Assembly (NCBI RefSeq): GCF_047495875.1
Contig: NC_092462.1
Location: forward strand, 31,902,023 to 31,966,022
Source of the DNA: Pithys albifrons albifrons
Taxonomy: Eukaryota > Chordata > Aves > Passeriformes > Thamnophilidae
Direction of reading: 5' to 3'
DNA: 64,000 nucleotides
Every line of letters starts with the position of its first letter. Position 1 is the first letter of the stretch. Below the pieces are notes generated by a model. That model ran no database searches, was not told where the DNA came from, and saw only the letters and a program-made list of their open reading frames with translations. A program made the position numbers and the translations under genes. Positions 13,853-25,222 of this stretch are shown here, one piece after another.

Positions 13853-16800
13853 ATTTAGATATGTTTAAATATGACTTTCAAAGAATCAAAGCTAAAGGAT
13901 ATGGAAATAGTAATATACTCCACAGCAGAGGTTCATCCTAGTCTTTTGGATATGAGAGCTGTGAAAAGGGCTTGATTAGTTTTATAAAATACACAAATTG
14001 GTAGAAAGACCAACTTGAAATAGGGGAAATAGCAAAACTAGAGAAGGACGAGTGAGAAACATGCAGCATTAAATAACTAAGAAAAAGTTGAATAACTTGC
14101 AATTAACCAAGTAATATTTTTCAAAACAAGTTTATACTAGATTTTTCTGTAAACAGAAACAAAGTTCTTAAAAATAAAATTTTATAGTTTGACAGTTGAT
14201 CATAACTTACTATGTACAGGTACTATGTATTCCACTCATTGCTAAAATTATTTCAGAACTTCTTGAAAGTATTCAGGAGCACATAATTGCAGTAGTAATA
14301 TCATACTGTCCTTGCTCTTTGCTTTGGTAAGAAAGAACCCGGTTTTTCTCTTTTAAATGATGCTTTTCATTCCTTGTACTCTTAATCATGTTCTTTCAGC
14401 TTCAAACACTAGTATTTCAATTAATTTCATGAATTACTTTTACTTTTTAGCTCTCTGGATTTGCATTTCAGTGTTCTTAGCTCTTATCAGTACTAGAGAT
14501 ATTTATATCCTTCATTGACTCACTTAATGTAGCAACAGTCCTAAGGCTGGATTTCAGATTATTTAATGCATTTTCTGAGATTAAGAGACCCATCAGACTG
14601 AATGGCTCCTGCTTTCATCTATTTTCTTAATTCAATGGAGTTAAAAATTGAGTTTTGTGGTATCATTTGAATATAATGACTTCAGATTTGATTTTGAATC
14701 CTCTGGCATCGATGATTGTGTAAAACAGAGCATCTAATAATACAGCAATCAGATGAAGTATGGCTTAGTAAAGTATCAGATTGAAATGTAGGGCATGTAG
14801 CTTCTCTTTACTTTTAGACTAATGACAGAACAGTGATGAGACAGATGGTTCATTTCTGTGTGCTGTAGTTAACCTGCCTGTAAAATAGGTATAACTATAC
14901 CAATGTGTGTAAAGTGTATGCATTAGACTTTTAAAGAGCTATAGGAGAAAAGTTACTATTAAAGGCATGATTTCTCTATTATCTCTCTTCAGTCTAACCT
15001 GGGAAATCCTGATCTGATTGTTGGACAACTGCAGTCTTTTGAATAATCTAAGTTCAGGCATATTAGTGTTTTGGGTTTTTTTGATTGGCTGGGTTTTGGT
15101 TGTTTTTTTTTTTTTTGTTTGGTTGGGGTTTTTTTCCTGTCCATGAGGAGCTTCTTTTATTTCAAAACTAAGAAGTAGCTCTGTTCTTTCAATAAAAGCC
15201 AAAGCACATCCTACAAAGAAAAAATAGTGTACGTGAAAAACCTTATGAAACAAGTCAGGCCACTAGTCTAAACTTGGTGTGGAAATAGAGTCCTCTTTCA
15301 TCAAAACCCTATAGAATTGGACATCTAGGCAAGATCTTGGGAGATAATGATGTACTGACTTGTAACAGTTTCCTGGAAAAGTTTGTTTATGGCTCTGTGT
15401 TTTAAGGTCTTCTGTGGTGAACAGATAACAAGAATGTGTAGTGGTCAATTAGGAAGGTAAGAGAAGTCTTATTTTAGATCACATGTAGTTTCAGAGAAGA
15501 TTAATGAATTGTGTTGTATTGTGTAAATGGAAAACAGTACCCAAGGCCTCCAGATCTATACTGTGTTTATATGTAAGAAAACATATAAAATGAGACCAAA
15601 ACATTCAGATTAATCCACTGACTCTAGTTTTTGCTATATTCATATCATGGAAGGGTCGAGGAGGTAAGAATTTTTTTTTCTTAAGGATTTAAATCACTTT
15701 TTAAAAACTCTGTCAATGTCTGAAATGGAAATTTTAATTAGGTGTCTGGATGCCAGTCTTATAATGTAAGGTATAGTATGCACACAAGTACGGAGCCTTC
15801 CCATGCCAAGAATGTTAATTGTTTCTTCATAATAACTCTGACCTTTTTAGACCATTTTAAAATGAGCTTCTTGGTTTCTTAATTTTATGTCAGATTTTGT
15901 AAAACTGTATTGTTCTCCTTTGGAGAAGTCTTGCATAATTTAGTAATAAAACAAATATGCTTTAATGGTAAACAAAATAAAATCCTCCCTACAACTTTTG
16001 CGGTCCACAGATTGACTAAAATGGAGACTGTACCTTGTTGTCATTGCATTTCATGTAATGAAAATGTGTTTACTTTCTATCTAATTGAGAATTATGATAG
16101 TTTTATAGGTCTGCTCTTATGTCCCTGAGGACGTGAAAGTATGAAAGCCAAATGGCCTCCACAACTCCCTCCTAAGACCATGTTTTTGCCTTGGAAGTAA
16201 CACAGTGTAATATGAGATACAGCAGTTGCCAAGGTAACCGTTCTTTTCTCGTTTGATAGCAGGAGATGAATGGTTGCCTGGATATCCACAGTATTTCCTG
16301 GGGCTCTAGTAGTTCAGTAAGGATGAACACATTCTTTTTCAGGCTTTTTTTTTTTCTCTCATAGAAGCTTTAACTAAAATCCTAAACTACATGATAAATA
16401 TTAAAATATTATCCAATATCATTCAATATTTATTCTTCCTCTAGTGCTGCATTTTAATGTTAATATTTTAATAATATTTTCATATGCAGAATATTAGACC
16501 AAGATATTTTTTGTATTATAATCTTTTCAGAAGAACTTCACTTCTGATTAATTTTTTTTTATATTTTGATTTACTATTTCAAGGTTTTTCATAAATTTAA
16601 CTAATTAACTCCACATTTAATCTGGAGCTGAGACAAATTCTGCAAGCAGAATTTCCAGTGTGTTTTTATTGTACCATCTTTTAGTGAAATTAGTGAGATG
16701 TTTGAAAATAAGACGAGCATTCTCCTGCATTTAAAAGAAAATACTAGCAAAGAGGTGTTCAGATTTTATGGACTTTGAGGACTTTTATGTGAAAGTTCTC

Positions 16801-19202
16801 ATGAAATGTGGCATAATAATTATTTTCTTGACTGCTCCTTTTTTTTTTGTTCTGGTCAGCCTGAATACCATCAGTCTAATTATATACTCCAGTTTAGAAT
16901 ATTCATTCTGTCCTGCATCCTGTGTATTATTGTATTGTGCCAACTTCGTTTTGCACATTTTGAATAAAATTATCAGAGATTAGAACCTAAGTCTTCAGTG
17001 TGTCATAATTAAATTTTAATTTTTTTGTGATGAGAATTATAGCTTTACTCAACCTGTTGGCAGACCCAGAAAGAATCTGTTGCACTGTTTATACCAGTTT
17101 GTTGGCTTATTACATACAAGTAGTCAGAATGTGAAGAAAATCTTAAACTTGGCACAAATGGAGTATGATTAAAGGTTTCAACTGTCTGTAAAATTGACGA
17201 TACAAGCCTCTGAACACATGATATATGTGTTGCCTAAATTCTAGGTGTTAAAGACCTGAGAACTGGGCAATTTTCCTCATGTAATCTCCAAATGTAGCAC
17301 TATATGTGAAATAGCATTTCTTAAAGGAAAATTACTCTTTCTTCATAATTCTGTTGCTATTATGAATAATATCAATGTTTGCAAAAAGCGTTACGACCAA
17401 ACTGGCAGTACATAAGTAACGTGGCTAAGTAAAACAGTCAGCTGTATTTAGGCAGAGGTGGACAAGACAGGCTCACAGCTGTTGGATCTCAACATTTGAA
17501 GTAATATTTTCAGTGGAGTTATTCTGTATACTGGCAATGATGACATTTTGAAAGATTTGAAGGAAATACTGTATTTATATATTTTCTATAGTTTGCTTTG
17601 GTTTTTTTTCCCCCGAGCACTTGATTTCTGAAAAGTAGGATTTGTGCTGGAAATGAATTTTTCAAAGCTGACAGTGAAACTGCTTTGTAACAGAAGTATC
17701 ATCTGTTTTCTCCTGGTTACTGAAATAAAATGCAAGGTATGTCATTGTTGTATGATATAGACAGTTCTTGGTTCAGAAGTAGATTGTTTGACCACCCTAA
17801 AAAGGGGTTGGGGAACAGGTAGATCTGTTTGAAGAATCCATCTTAGCCAAGACTACCATCTGAAAGGTAGACTCAACATCTTGACACTACTGTAAATGTT
17901 AGCTCTTTGTTTTCATAGCCTTGTCAGACACTTATTCACCAATAATACTTTCTTAAGTAGATCAGACTCCTAGAATTAACAAAACTACTGTAATTCACTG
18001 TCTGAGGACTCATTTCTTTTACTGAGGTGTGTAACTCCAAACAGATGATTTGACACTAAATCCTGTATCTCAAGTGAGTGACCAGGAATGACTAAAGCAT
18101 AGCTGTAAGATTCTGGGTTGATTTAGAAGTTATGTGAACTGCATCAGCCCATAACAAGTAAAGCTCTACAAAAGTTCTGGAGAAGCTTTTTTTAATTTTT
18201 TTTCTTTAATGTTTAAATATTGCTACAAATTTCTCTTCCAATGGAGATTTCCAAATTCAAATCTGCTATTAAACACAGGCAAACCTAAAGAATGTTACTA
18301 TGGCTGCTAGTCATTTCTGAACAAAAGAAAGAAAGTGATATGTTGATACATATTTATTCCCTCTGGCTCTACATATGATGTTTTTGATTTATAAAGTCTC
18401 CCATTGGTGGAACAGAATGGAAAATACATCCTTTTAAGCTGACAAACTAGCACTCCTGTTTATTTCAGTAGTGCAAAACTGACTCTTCAATATGAAACAT
18501 TGTTCTACCCTTGAAGGTTCCAACTTCAGAAGAGTTAATTGTTAAAAACAAAATAAACTCAACCAAATAAAAACCAACAAATGAAACTGTGGGCATGTAG
18601 ATCCTCCTAAAGCTGCATTTCTCTGTGCTAAATTATTATCTACCAGAGGTGTAAAGCACATCTATAAACTGCAAGTTCTAGGCATATGTTTCCTTCTTAC
18701 TGCAAAGTTGAGTCATTGAATCATCCATGTCTTGTATTGTCAAAATCTTTCTTAGTTTATAGAAGTAAAGGTCAGCACTTGGGAATTTTAACAATCCTGG
18801 TGAATTAAAACTGCAAAATACAGATCTGTGCATCCAGATAACAGCATTGAAATGATTCAGTATCACATTTCAACAGAAGAATCACTATTTTTTTTTCTTA
18901 ATGTTTATGTTTAGAGTTTGGCTTTTTTGTGTATGGAGAAGCTGCAGAGCAGGTGCATATTTACAAAAAGGTTAACAACATGTAATGTTTCAAAACATAG
19001 CAATGTTTTGTGACATGAGTGATCTTTATAAGTTGTCAGAGAACTGCATGTTTGGAGCAAACTTCTTAGCATCTTGCTTTATCTCCTTTTATTGTGGCAG
19101 ATTTTTGATATCCAAAAGGACAGTGTGAATGTCACTGGAGAAGAACTGATTGAACAACCTTTTTGCAGAGGTAGGGGGAAAATTATATATATTACATTAT
19201 GT

Positions 19203-19236
19203 TATATATATATATATATACACACACACGCACATA
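19203..19236. repeat. Compound (TA)n(CA)n microsatellite
   Basis: An uninterrupted TA run is followed directly by a CA run with one CG interruption. A further degenerate TA stretch lies just upstream at 19184-19202. Confidence 0.9.
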
Positions 19237-21049
19237 AGATTTTCTTAGATGAGCTGTTTCTTCTTTAAAATATAAGTAAAGCAGTTTTGAGGCTACAGAT
19301 TGAACTTGTATCTTGATCATTGAAAAATCAATATGAGATAAATTAAAAATATGTCTGCATGTCTTTCAAATTTTTATAGTGTTTCACTGCAACTGCTTAC
19401 CTAAACTCTTTTTTCCTTATTGAAAGAATACAGAAGCCATTTTGCTGGCTATAATGCTTCCAAAATAAATGAGTTTGAGGTGGAGGAAAAACTGAGAAAG
19501 CAAGTGCTTGGACTGATGTATTCAAAGAGTAGAAATGTATTATTTGATCTGTTTTACTTAGCAGAACTAGAGTAGTTAGCAGAAGTGGGTCCTGTGGGTG
19601 AAGATGTGAGATAGATTTTAATACGTTTTTGCTAAATGGCTATACTACTGAGATAGTTGCATGTTTAATAGTGGAGTTAATTGAGCCTTGCGAGGATCAC
19701 AGCTCCTAAAACCTGTTTCTAGAAATAAGCTGTGAATGCTGTTTACCAGGCAATGGGATCCCAGAGTGTGGATTAGGGCTTCATTGTGCTGAGGAAGTAT
19801 ATGATACTATAATTAGAAAGTATGTGAATTACTACAGTCTTATTAATGGGATTTATCACTGTAACTGTTTTTGAAAATAATGATTTTTTAAAAAATGAAT
19901 TTGAAGAATAAGCTTCTTCCTATTGTTTATGATGTTTAGGAAAAGCAAGCTAAATTGATTAGAAGAAAAAATGGTTAAATCACAGTTTGAACAGGTATTG
20001 GTACAAACGGGCACCACAATAAAATGCTGGTAAAATCTTTGAGTTATTCTCACAGCATAAACAGTATTTAGAGACTTAACAATTGAATGTGTGCAAATGT
20101 CATCTAGTATAATGTAAAACTTCATCTCCAGCTTTCAGAAGACATTCTCAGGTTCTGTATATTGTGGCTAAATACAATCCAGGCATTTATGAGTGCAGAT
20201 GGTGTTTTTAACCAGCTGTATCACTGTGATGTAAAAGGAATTCCTTGTAACATAGAAGGGCACCTCATCAGCTGAGGGGAATGTAAGGAGAAGAGATTTA
20301 AATGAGCCCAGAGAAACATCTGTTGCAGTCATAAATATATATGAGGCTGTTCAGCTGTATAGAATTAAAATTGCTTCAGTAACACTTATTTTAATAAACC
20401 ATTAAGGGGATTGCATTGCAAATTATAGATGCTGCATGAATTTTAAAATCAAACTAAATGCTTATTTTTGTGCTGCACTTTCACATCATGATAACATTGT
20501 GTTTCCCTTAATAAAGTTAGAAATTAAGGAATTTGGCAAAGTCAACAGGCTCACCCTGCAGCCTTTTTAGAGACTCATAATTTGGGCTATCAGTGATTGA
20601 GAGACTAGAAATACATTTTGTCAAATAAATTAGTGAACTATCTCCTGTTTATCCAAGCTGAAAGTTTCTTTGATATTCCTGTCATCTTGAAACTAGCAAA
20701 ATGGCTTTTTAATGAAGTTTCTAATTGTCTTCAATGCTTATTAGATGAAATTAATTTATAAATTGGGTCAATTGTTTTACAATACTTACAGTCTTAGAGA
20801 GCTCTTGTCAGTGCTGGTAAGGTCATCACAAGGGTTTCTATACACTTGAAAACAAAGAGAATGAGTCATACCCATATCCCAAGGATAAGATTGTTTCCTT
20901 AAGTCTTAATGGCAGAATTCCTATTAAAGGCAAGATTCAGCCTCTTTTCATCTCTTCTATTTCTTACCTGCAAAAGAACTTTCTTATCACGTTTCAAAAT
21001 CTCTTCCTGACATTTCCCTGTATTTTTTCTCTGTTTTTTCCTGGCATGA

Positions 21050-21631
21050 TGTTGTAGTTTAACTGTAGCCATAAACTAAGTACCACACAAGCCACTTCCA
21101 CTCCCCCCATCCTGCCCCTGCAATGGGATGCAGGAAAGAATTGAAAGTGTAAAAGTAAGAAAACTCACAGATTGAGATAAAGGCAGTTTAATAGGGCAAG
21201 CAAAATTTGCGCACACAAGCAGAGCACAACAAGGAATTCATTTACTACTTCCCGTGGGCAGGCAGGTGTTCAGCCACCTCCAGGTGAGCAGAGCTCTCTT
21301 ATGTGTAATGATCACCTGGCTATCTCTTTGAATGTCCTCTTGTTCCTTCTTTCCTCAGCTTCATATGCTGACCATGATGTTGTGGAATATCCCTTTGGTC
21401 TATAGGGACCAGCTGTGCTGAATGTGTCAGCTCCCAGCTCCTTGTGCAAGCGTCGTCTCCTCGCTGTGGGGTGCTGTGAGAACCAGAAAATGCCTTGACT
21501 CTGTGTAAGCACTGCCTAGGAGTAACTGAAACATCCGTGTATTGTCAACAGTGTTTTCAGCATACATCTGTAGCAGCCCCATACTAGCTATGATGAAGAA
21601 TAGTCACTCTATCCCAGCTGAAACCAGCACA
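21050..21631 (-). mobile_element. Solo LTR, avian ERVL-type
   Basis: On the minus strand the element begins TGTGCTGGTTTCAGCTGGGA followed by TAGAGTGACTATTCTTC, which is the characteristic start of a common avian ERVL LTR family. It ends at the left with sequence complementary to TGTTGTAGTTTAA. A minus-strand CTATTAAACTG motif near 21187-21197, typical of these LTRs downstream of the promoter, is also present. Length is about 580 bp, as expected for a complete LTR. No internal retroviral sequence flanks it, so it is a solo LTR. The flanking five bases (CATGA left, AATTA right) match at only three of five positions, so a target duplication is not demonstrated. Short open frames inside it are not genes. 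Confidence 0.88.
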
Positions 21632-24600
21632 AATTATTAATTCCAATCTTTACTCAAGCTACTTGTGTTTATAGCTGTGAACTCCACTGATGATAATTTT
21701 TTTTTCTATTATTCTATTATCATTTTGTTCTAGAGGTATAGCTCATTCTGGTTTCTTGCTGCAAATACTGTTTACACTTACAATAGTCTTCAACTAAATC
21801 TATTATACTTGCCATAATAATCCATCTCAGTACCCTAATCGACATTCTTTTCAGTGTGACAGAGGTTTTATGTCCATCTTGACTTGCCCATCTAATTTAC
21901 ATAATTTGGATTTGCTGGAAAGGTTCTAAATACTGTTACATTGTCAATTAAAAATAAAACTCCTGAAGTAGCCTGAAGAATATGCATGTTGATATTTAGC
22001 ACTTGTTTTTTAAAATAACCCATTTAAAAATAAATAATGTCATTAATACTATATGAGCAGATTACTTACTTGCAATGCTTAGCAGTGTATTGAAATTGTT
22101 GATTATCTCAGAATAATTGAATAGTGATTCAGATGAAACATTGAAATGTATTCATCTTTTTACTCCTCATTTAGGAAGAATAAAATAATGAAGAAATTAA
22201 TGGTCTGAAATTTGATCGTATATACTGCTTGGAGAGAAGCTTGGATTCTTTCTGTTCCCAGAAGAATATTTCTGTCAGACCTTGTTATGCTTGACTTGTA
22301 TCATCCTTGGGATCTGCTCTGTTAAACTAGTGTCTATTTGATATATATTTAATTTTTTTCAGTAAAGTTGTCGAAACTCACACACTATGTACACACATGC
22401 CTTCTCTTATGGTAAGAAGATAAGCAGAGAGCGACACTGGGAAATGTCAATCTCTGTTTTGGATGGTTGTGGCTGACTGGATGCTGTAGTGCATCTTCAA
22501 CTTGACTGCATCTTCTACTAACATTCACTGGGTCCTGCCTCAAGGTGGAGCTGTTATATTTTCGATAGAGATGAAGACATGAAAAGCGTTTTCTTCCCGC
22601 AAATCCTGTTTCTGATTTGAATAGATGTATGAGTTATATTGGTAGAGAAAAATGGCAATCAATCTTCCTCCCCCTCAGCAGGAGTCGTCAATGTGTCACG
22701 CAGGTGGATAGGCCTACAACACTGATTTTTATTCTATCTGACATTACTTTTCGGAGGTTCAGGAAGATGCATACCTTACACTTACAGTAGATATCCAGCA
22801 GGATTATGACAATATGTGCATTCCAGCTGTCAAAAGCAGTACTATTCTTCTTATAGCTTTTTGTAATTGGGAATGTTTTCCCAGCAGACTGTGTGTGTGT
22901 GTGTGTGTGTATGTATTGTGTTCTAATTAAGACTATATGAGACAGTCATGGCAAGCTGTCAAATCAGTGGGACACCGGGTATATTTTAGTCTCCATGCTA
23001 CAGTCTAAATAACCTTTTAAGGACTCTTTTCCCTCGATGTGGTAAATAAATGCTGAATGTTTTGTACTTAATAGGCCTTTGAGTAATATATTCCATATGG
23101 CTTTATTGCTGGAATGAAACCTTCTTATCACTAAATACACAATAGTGACATGAGGTCATTTCAGCATGGAGAAATGCATAAATCTCATACATGAACAAAG
23201 TCAGTTTATTGTGAAGTTCAGTTAAACAGGAATGCTCAAAAGTAAACATTGGTGGCAAATTTAAGGAAAATGAGGGGAACCCAAAAATACTTATTCTAGT
23301 AATCTTTCACCTCTCAGTTTAAATGCCATGAATGTCTATCGTAGCTGGGTTTGTGAATGTGACATTAATTTCCCACTTTATTTTCTCCTCTGATTTAGAC
23401 TATCTTTATTCTGGTCACTTTAGTCATGCATTTCAAAAGCTTCTCTCTTAACAGGTATAACAAATGACCTGCTTGTAGTTCATTTGGGGTGAAATTTACC
23501 AGACATGAGAATAAATTCAATTAGGCCCTGAACAGAATGTGTGATCTGAATGGACTGGGGCAGTGTCAGATGGCTTGGGCACACAGTGCCCACTGCCGCC
23601 CTGTGTACTGCCAAAGAAGGTTCATGTTTTGAAGCCAGTTTTCTATACAGGGTTGAGTGACATCTGTTTTGCAAGACATTTATTCACCTGAAAATGCAGC
23701 TTCTAAGTGCTAGCTGTATTAGTAAAATACTGGCACACGAATGGAAAAAGAAACATTCTTGAATGGTGAAGCATTTCAGTGTTTTAAAATAACATTTTGA
23801 TCATTCAGTGCTAGACTGGGAACACAAAAACCCGGAGATTATATACAAAACTGAAGACAAATTCTTTTTTACAAATACAAATCTTGGCTTCAATTGATGT
23901 TTAAATTATATGTTAACAATTATTTCTTTTACCCATTTTATCCCATTGCCTGTGGGTATTTTATTTTTTTTACCTGTTACTTAGAATTATTTTTTGTGTG
24001 AGGTGCTTCTAATATATATATATATTGATTCTGACAGGAAGAAAATTCACTTCAGTAACCCTTCACCATTGAAACAGATTGGAAAAAATCACCAACAACA
24101 TTGATTCATATCTTAGTGATGTAAATGTTAATTCCTCTTTAATTCTAAAACTAAGTCTTATTATAGAAAATTACTGTGATAAAATAGTTTCATCTGGTTG
24201 AAATAATTAAATTTTCCCTAAGTCATTGCTCGGTCTGAAATATGAATGGGAAGACCAGAAAATTGTGATAGTTTGAGCTTTATACTTTTGTTTCTTCTGG
24301 AGTTTTTTGCTTGGTTTGTTTTGGTTTTGCAGTGAGCTTAATGAGAGGAGGAGTTAAACCTTGAGTTATGGAGTTAGTCTGTATACCTTAGTGTTAGTTG
24401 TCTATTTTAGTATTTTTCAGAGTATTTAGGGACATGCTTAATATCCTTGATGAAAACAGATGTTGAAACTCTCTGCTAACTGGAGTCCAAGGTGTTTGGC
24501 CATGCAGTCAGTTCTGCAGCTGTTGTTTTCTAGGTGCCCCGAGTCTAATTTTCAGGAGTATTTTCAGTTCTTGCCTCACACGCTATTTATGGTTCTTGAA

Positions 24601-24878
24601 TGGTTGATGTCTGCTCTGAGCAAGAGAAAGATAATTCCTAGTAGCAGTATTTAAAATTATCTCAAACTGGTTGAAGTCTATCTGGAACTCAGAGCACAGA
24701 TTTGACAGTGAGAATTAACTTGGTCTTGCTTTCAGACTAAGAAGCAACTTCTGAACAACTGAACCCAGCTTTGCCACTTGTCAGGATTGTGATGCATTAT
24801 TATTATTATTACTGTAGGACGCCTGTATGGATGCTTCCTCATTGATTTATAGCTAAGTTGCTAATTTTAGGGCTAGAG
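21632..24878. other. AT-rich non-coding sequence
   Basis: No gene recognised. It contains a (GT)10 microsatellite at 22891-22910, a short (AT)n at 24011-24025 and (ATT)5 at 24796-24810. A slightly GC-richer patch at 23535-23640 has no identifiable origin. Confidence 0.55.
22891..22910. repeat. (GT)10 microsatellite
   Basis: Ten uninterrupted GT units, followed by an imperfect ATGTATTGTG extension. Confidence 0.95.
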
Positions 24879-24893
24879 TCCAGAAGAGTTTAA
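24879..24893. repeat. Target-site duplication of the 5S SINE, left copy
   Basis: TCCAGAAGAGTTTAA here is repeated exactly at 25208-25222. These are the direct repeats made when the SINE inserted by target-primed reverse transcription. Confidence 0.95.
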
Positions 24894-25090
24894 TGATGAT
24901 GATGATGGCCAGGTTTCGTGAATGAAGATTTGGGAAGGGCTCTCCCCACGTGGGTGTGTCCTTCAAGCCTGCGCAGTGGATGTTTTAGGTCAGGCACAGC
25001 GTGCACAGAACTGGCCCCACCTTTTAACTCATGAGGTTCATCTGCCATGGCCAAGTGAGCTTGGACAGTGACAGTGAAGTCCTCAGGACT

Positions 25091-25207
25091 AGAACCTTCA
25101 GCTTCAGGTATTCCCAGGAGGTCTCCCATCCAAGTACTGGCCGGGGCTGACCCTGCTGAGCTTCCGAGATCTGACGGGATCGGGTGTCAGGGTGGCATTT
25201 AACTGCC
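25091..25207 (-). other. 5S rRNA-like head of the SINE
   Basis: This is a 5S rRNA pseudogene-like module, not a functional 5S gene. It has many substitutions in the first and last thirds and is fused to unrelated sequence with no Pol III T-run terminator at the 5S 3' end. Its role is to supply the internal Pol III promoter (A-box, intermediate element, C-box) that transcribes the whole SINE. Confidence 0.9.
25120..25163 (-). promoter_or_regulatory. 5S-type internal Pol III promoter (C-box and A-box)
   Basis: Read on the minus strand, the A-box AGCTCAGCAGGGTCAG lies upstream of the C-box GTACTTGGATGGGAGACC at the spacing seen in 5S genes. TFIIIA binding is expected from 5S biology, but activity of this copy is untested. 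Confidence 0.75.
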
Positions 25208-25222
25208 TCCAGAAGAGTTTAA
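25208..25222. repeat. Target-site duplication of the 5S SINE, right copy
   Basis: An exact repeat of the 15 bp at 24879-24893. Confidence 0.95.

Larger units (their letters stand above)
12248..21049. other. 8.8 kb AT-rich non-coding sequence
   Basis: No gene or RNA gene was recognised. The stretch includes a T/G-rich tract at about 15066-15135 and a very AT-rich part at 16370-16620. It also holds a small perfect hairpin at 13828-13852 and a TA/CA microsatellite near 19203-19236. Frames of 60-105 codons occur on both strands without domains. Confidence 0.55.
24894..25207 (-). mobile_element. 5S-rRNA-derived SINE (SINE3-like) with RTE-type 3' tail
   Basis: This 314-bp element on the minus strand is bounded by exact 15-bp target duplications. 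Its first ~117 bp (25207 down to 25091) are a copy of a 5S rRNA gene, close to full length. I can see CCACCCTGA, GATCTCGGAAG, AGCAGGGTCAG, GTACTTGGATGGGAGACC and GGGAATACC in the right order. The 5S internal Pol III control region is kept: the C-box (25120-25138) matches 5S perfectly and the A-box (25147-25163) nearly so. A middle body of about 140 bp (25090-24951) is of unknown origin. The 3' end, 24950 to 24905, matches the last 46 bp of the RTE element at 62852-62897 (39 identities by hand), followed by a CAT-type short repeat. The 79-codon minus-strand frame inside it is not a gene. Known biology: SINEs share their partner LINE's tail to borrow its reverse transcriptase. Inference: the RTE family in this genome moved this SINE. 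Confidence 0.93.

Noticed and set aside
24890..25129. 79-codon minus-strand frame ending in five histidines
   Set aside because: The histidines are the CAT repeat of the SINE tail and the rest is SINE body; it is not a protein gene.
25091..25207. A genuine 5S rRNA gene
   Set aside because: The 5S-like part is diverged at both ends, lacks the T-run terminator, and is fused to a body and LINE tail inside one pair of target duplications. It is a SINE head.
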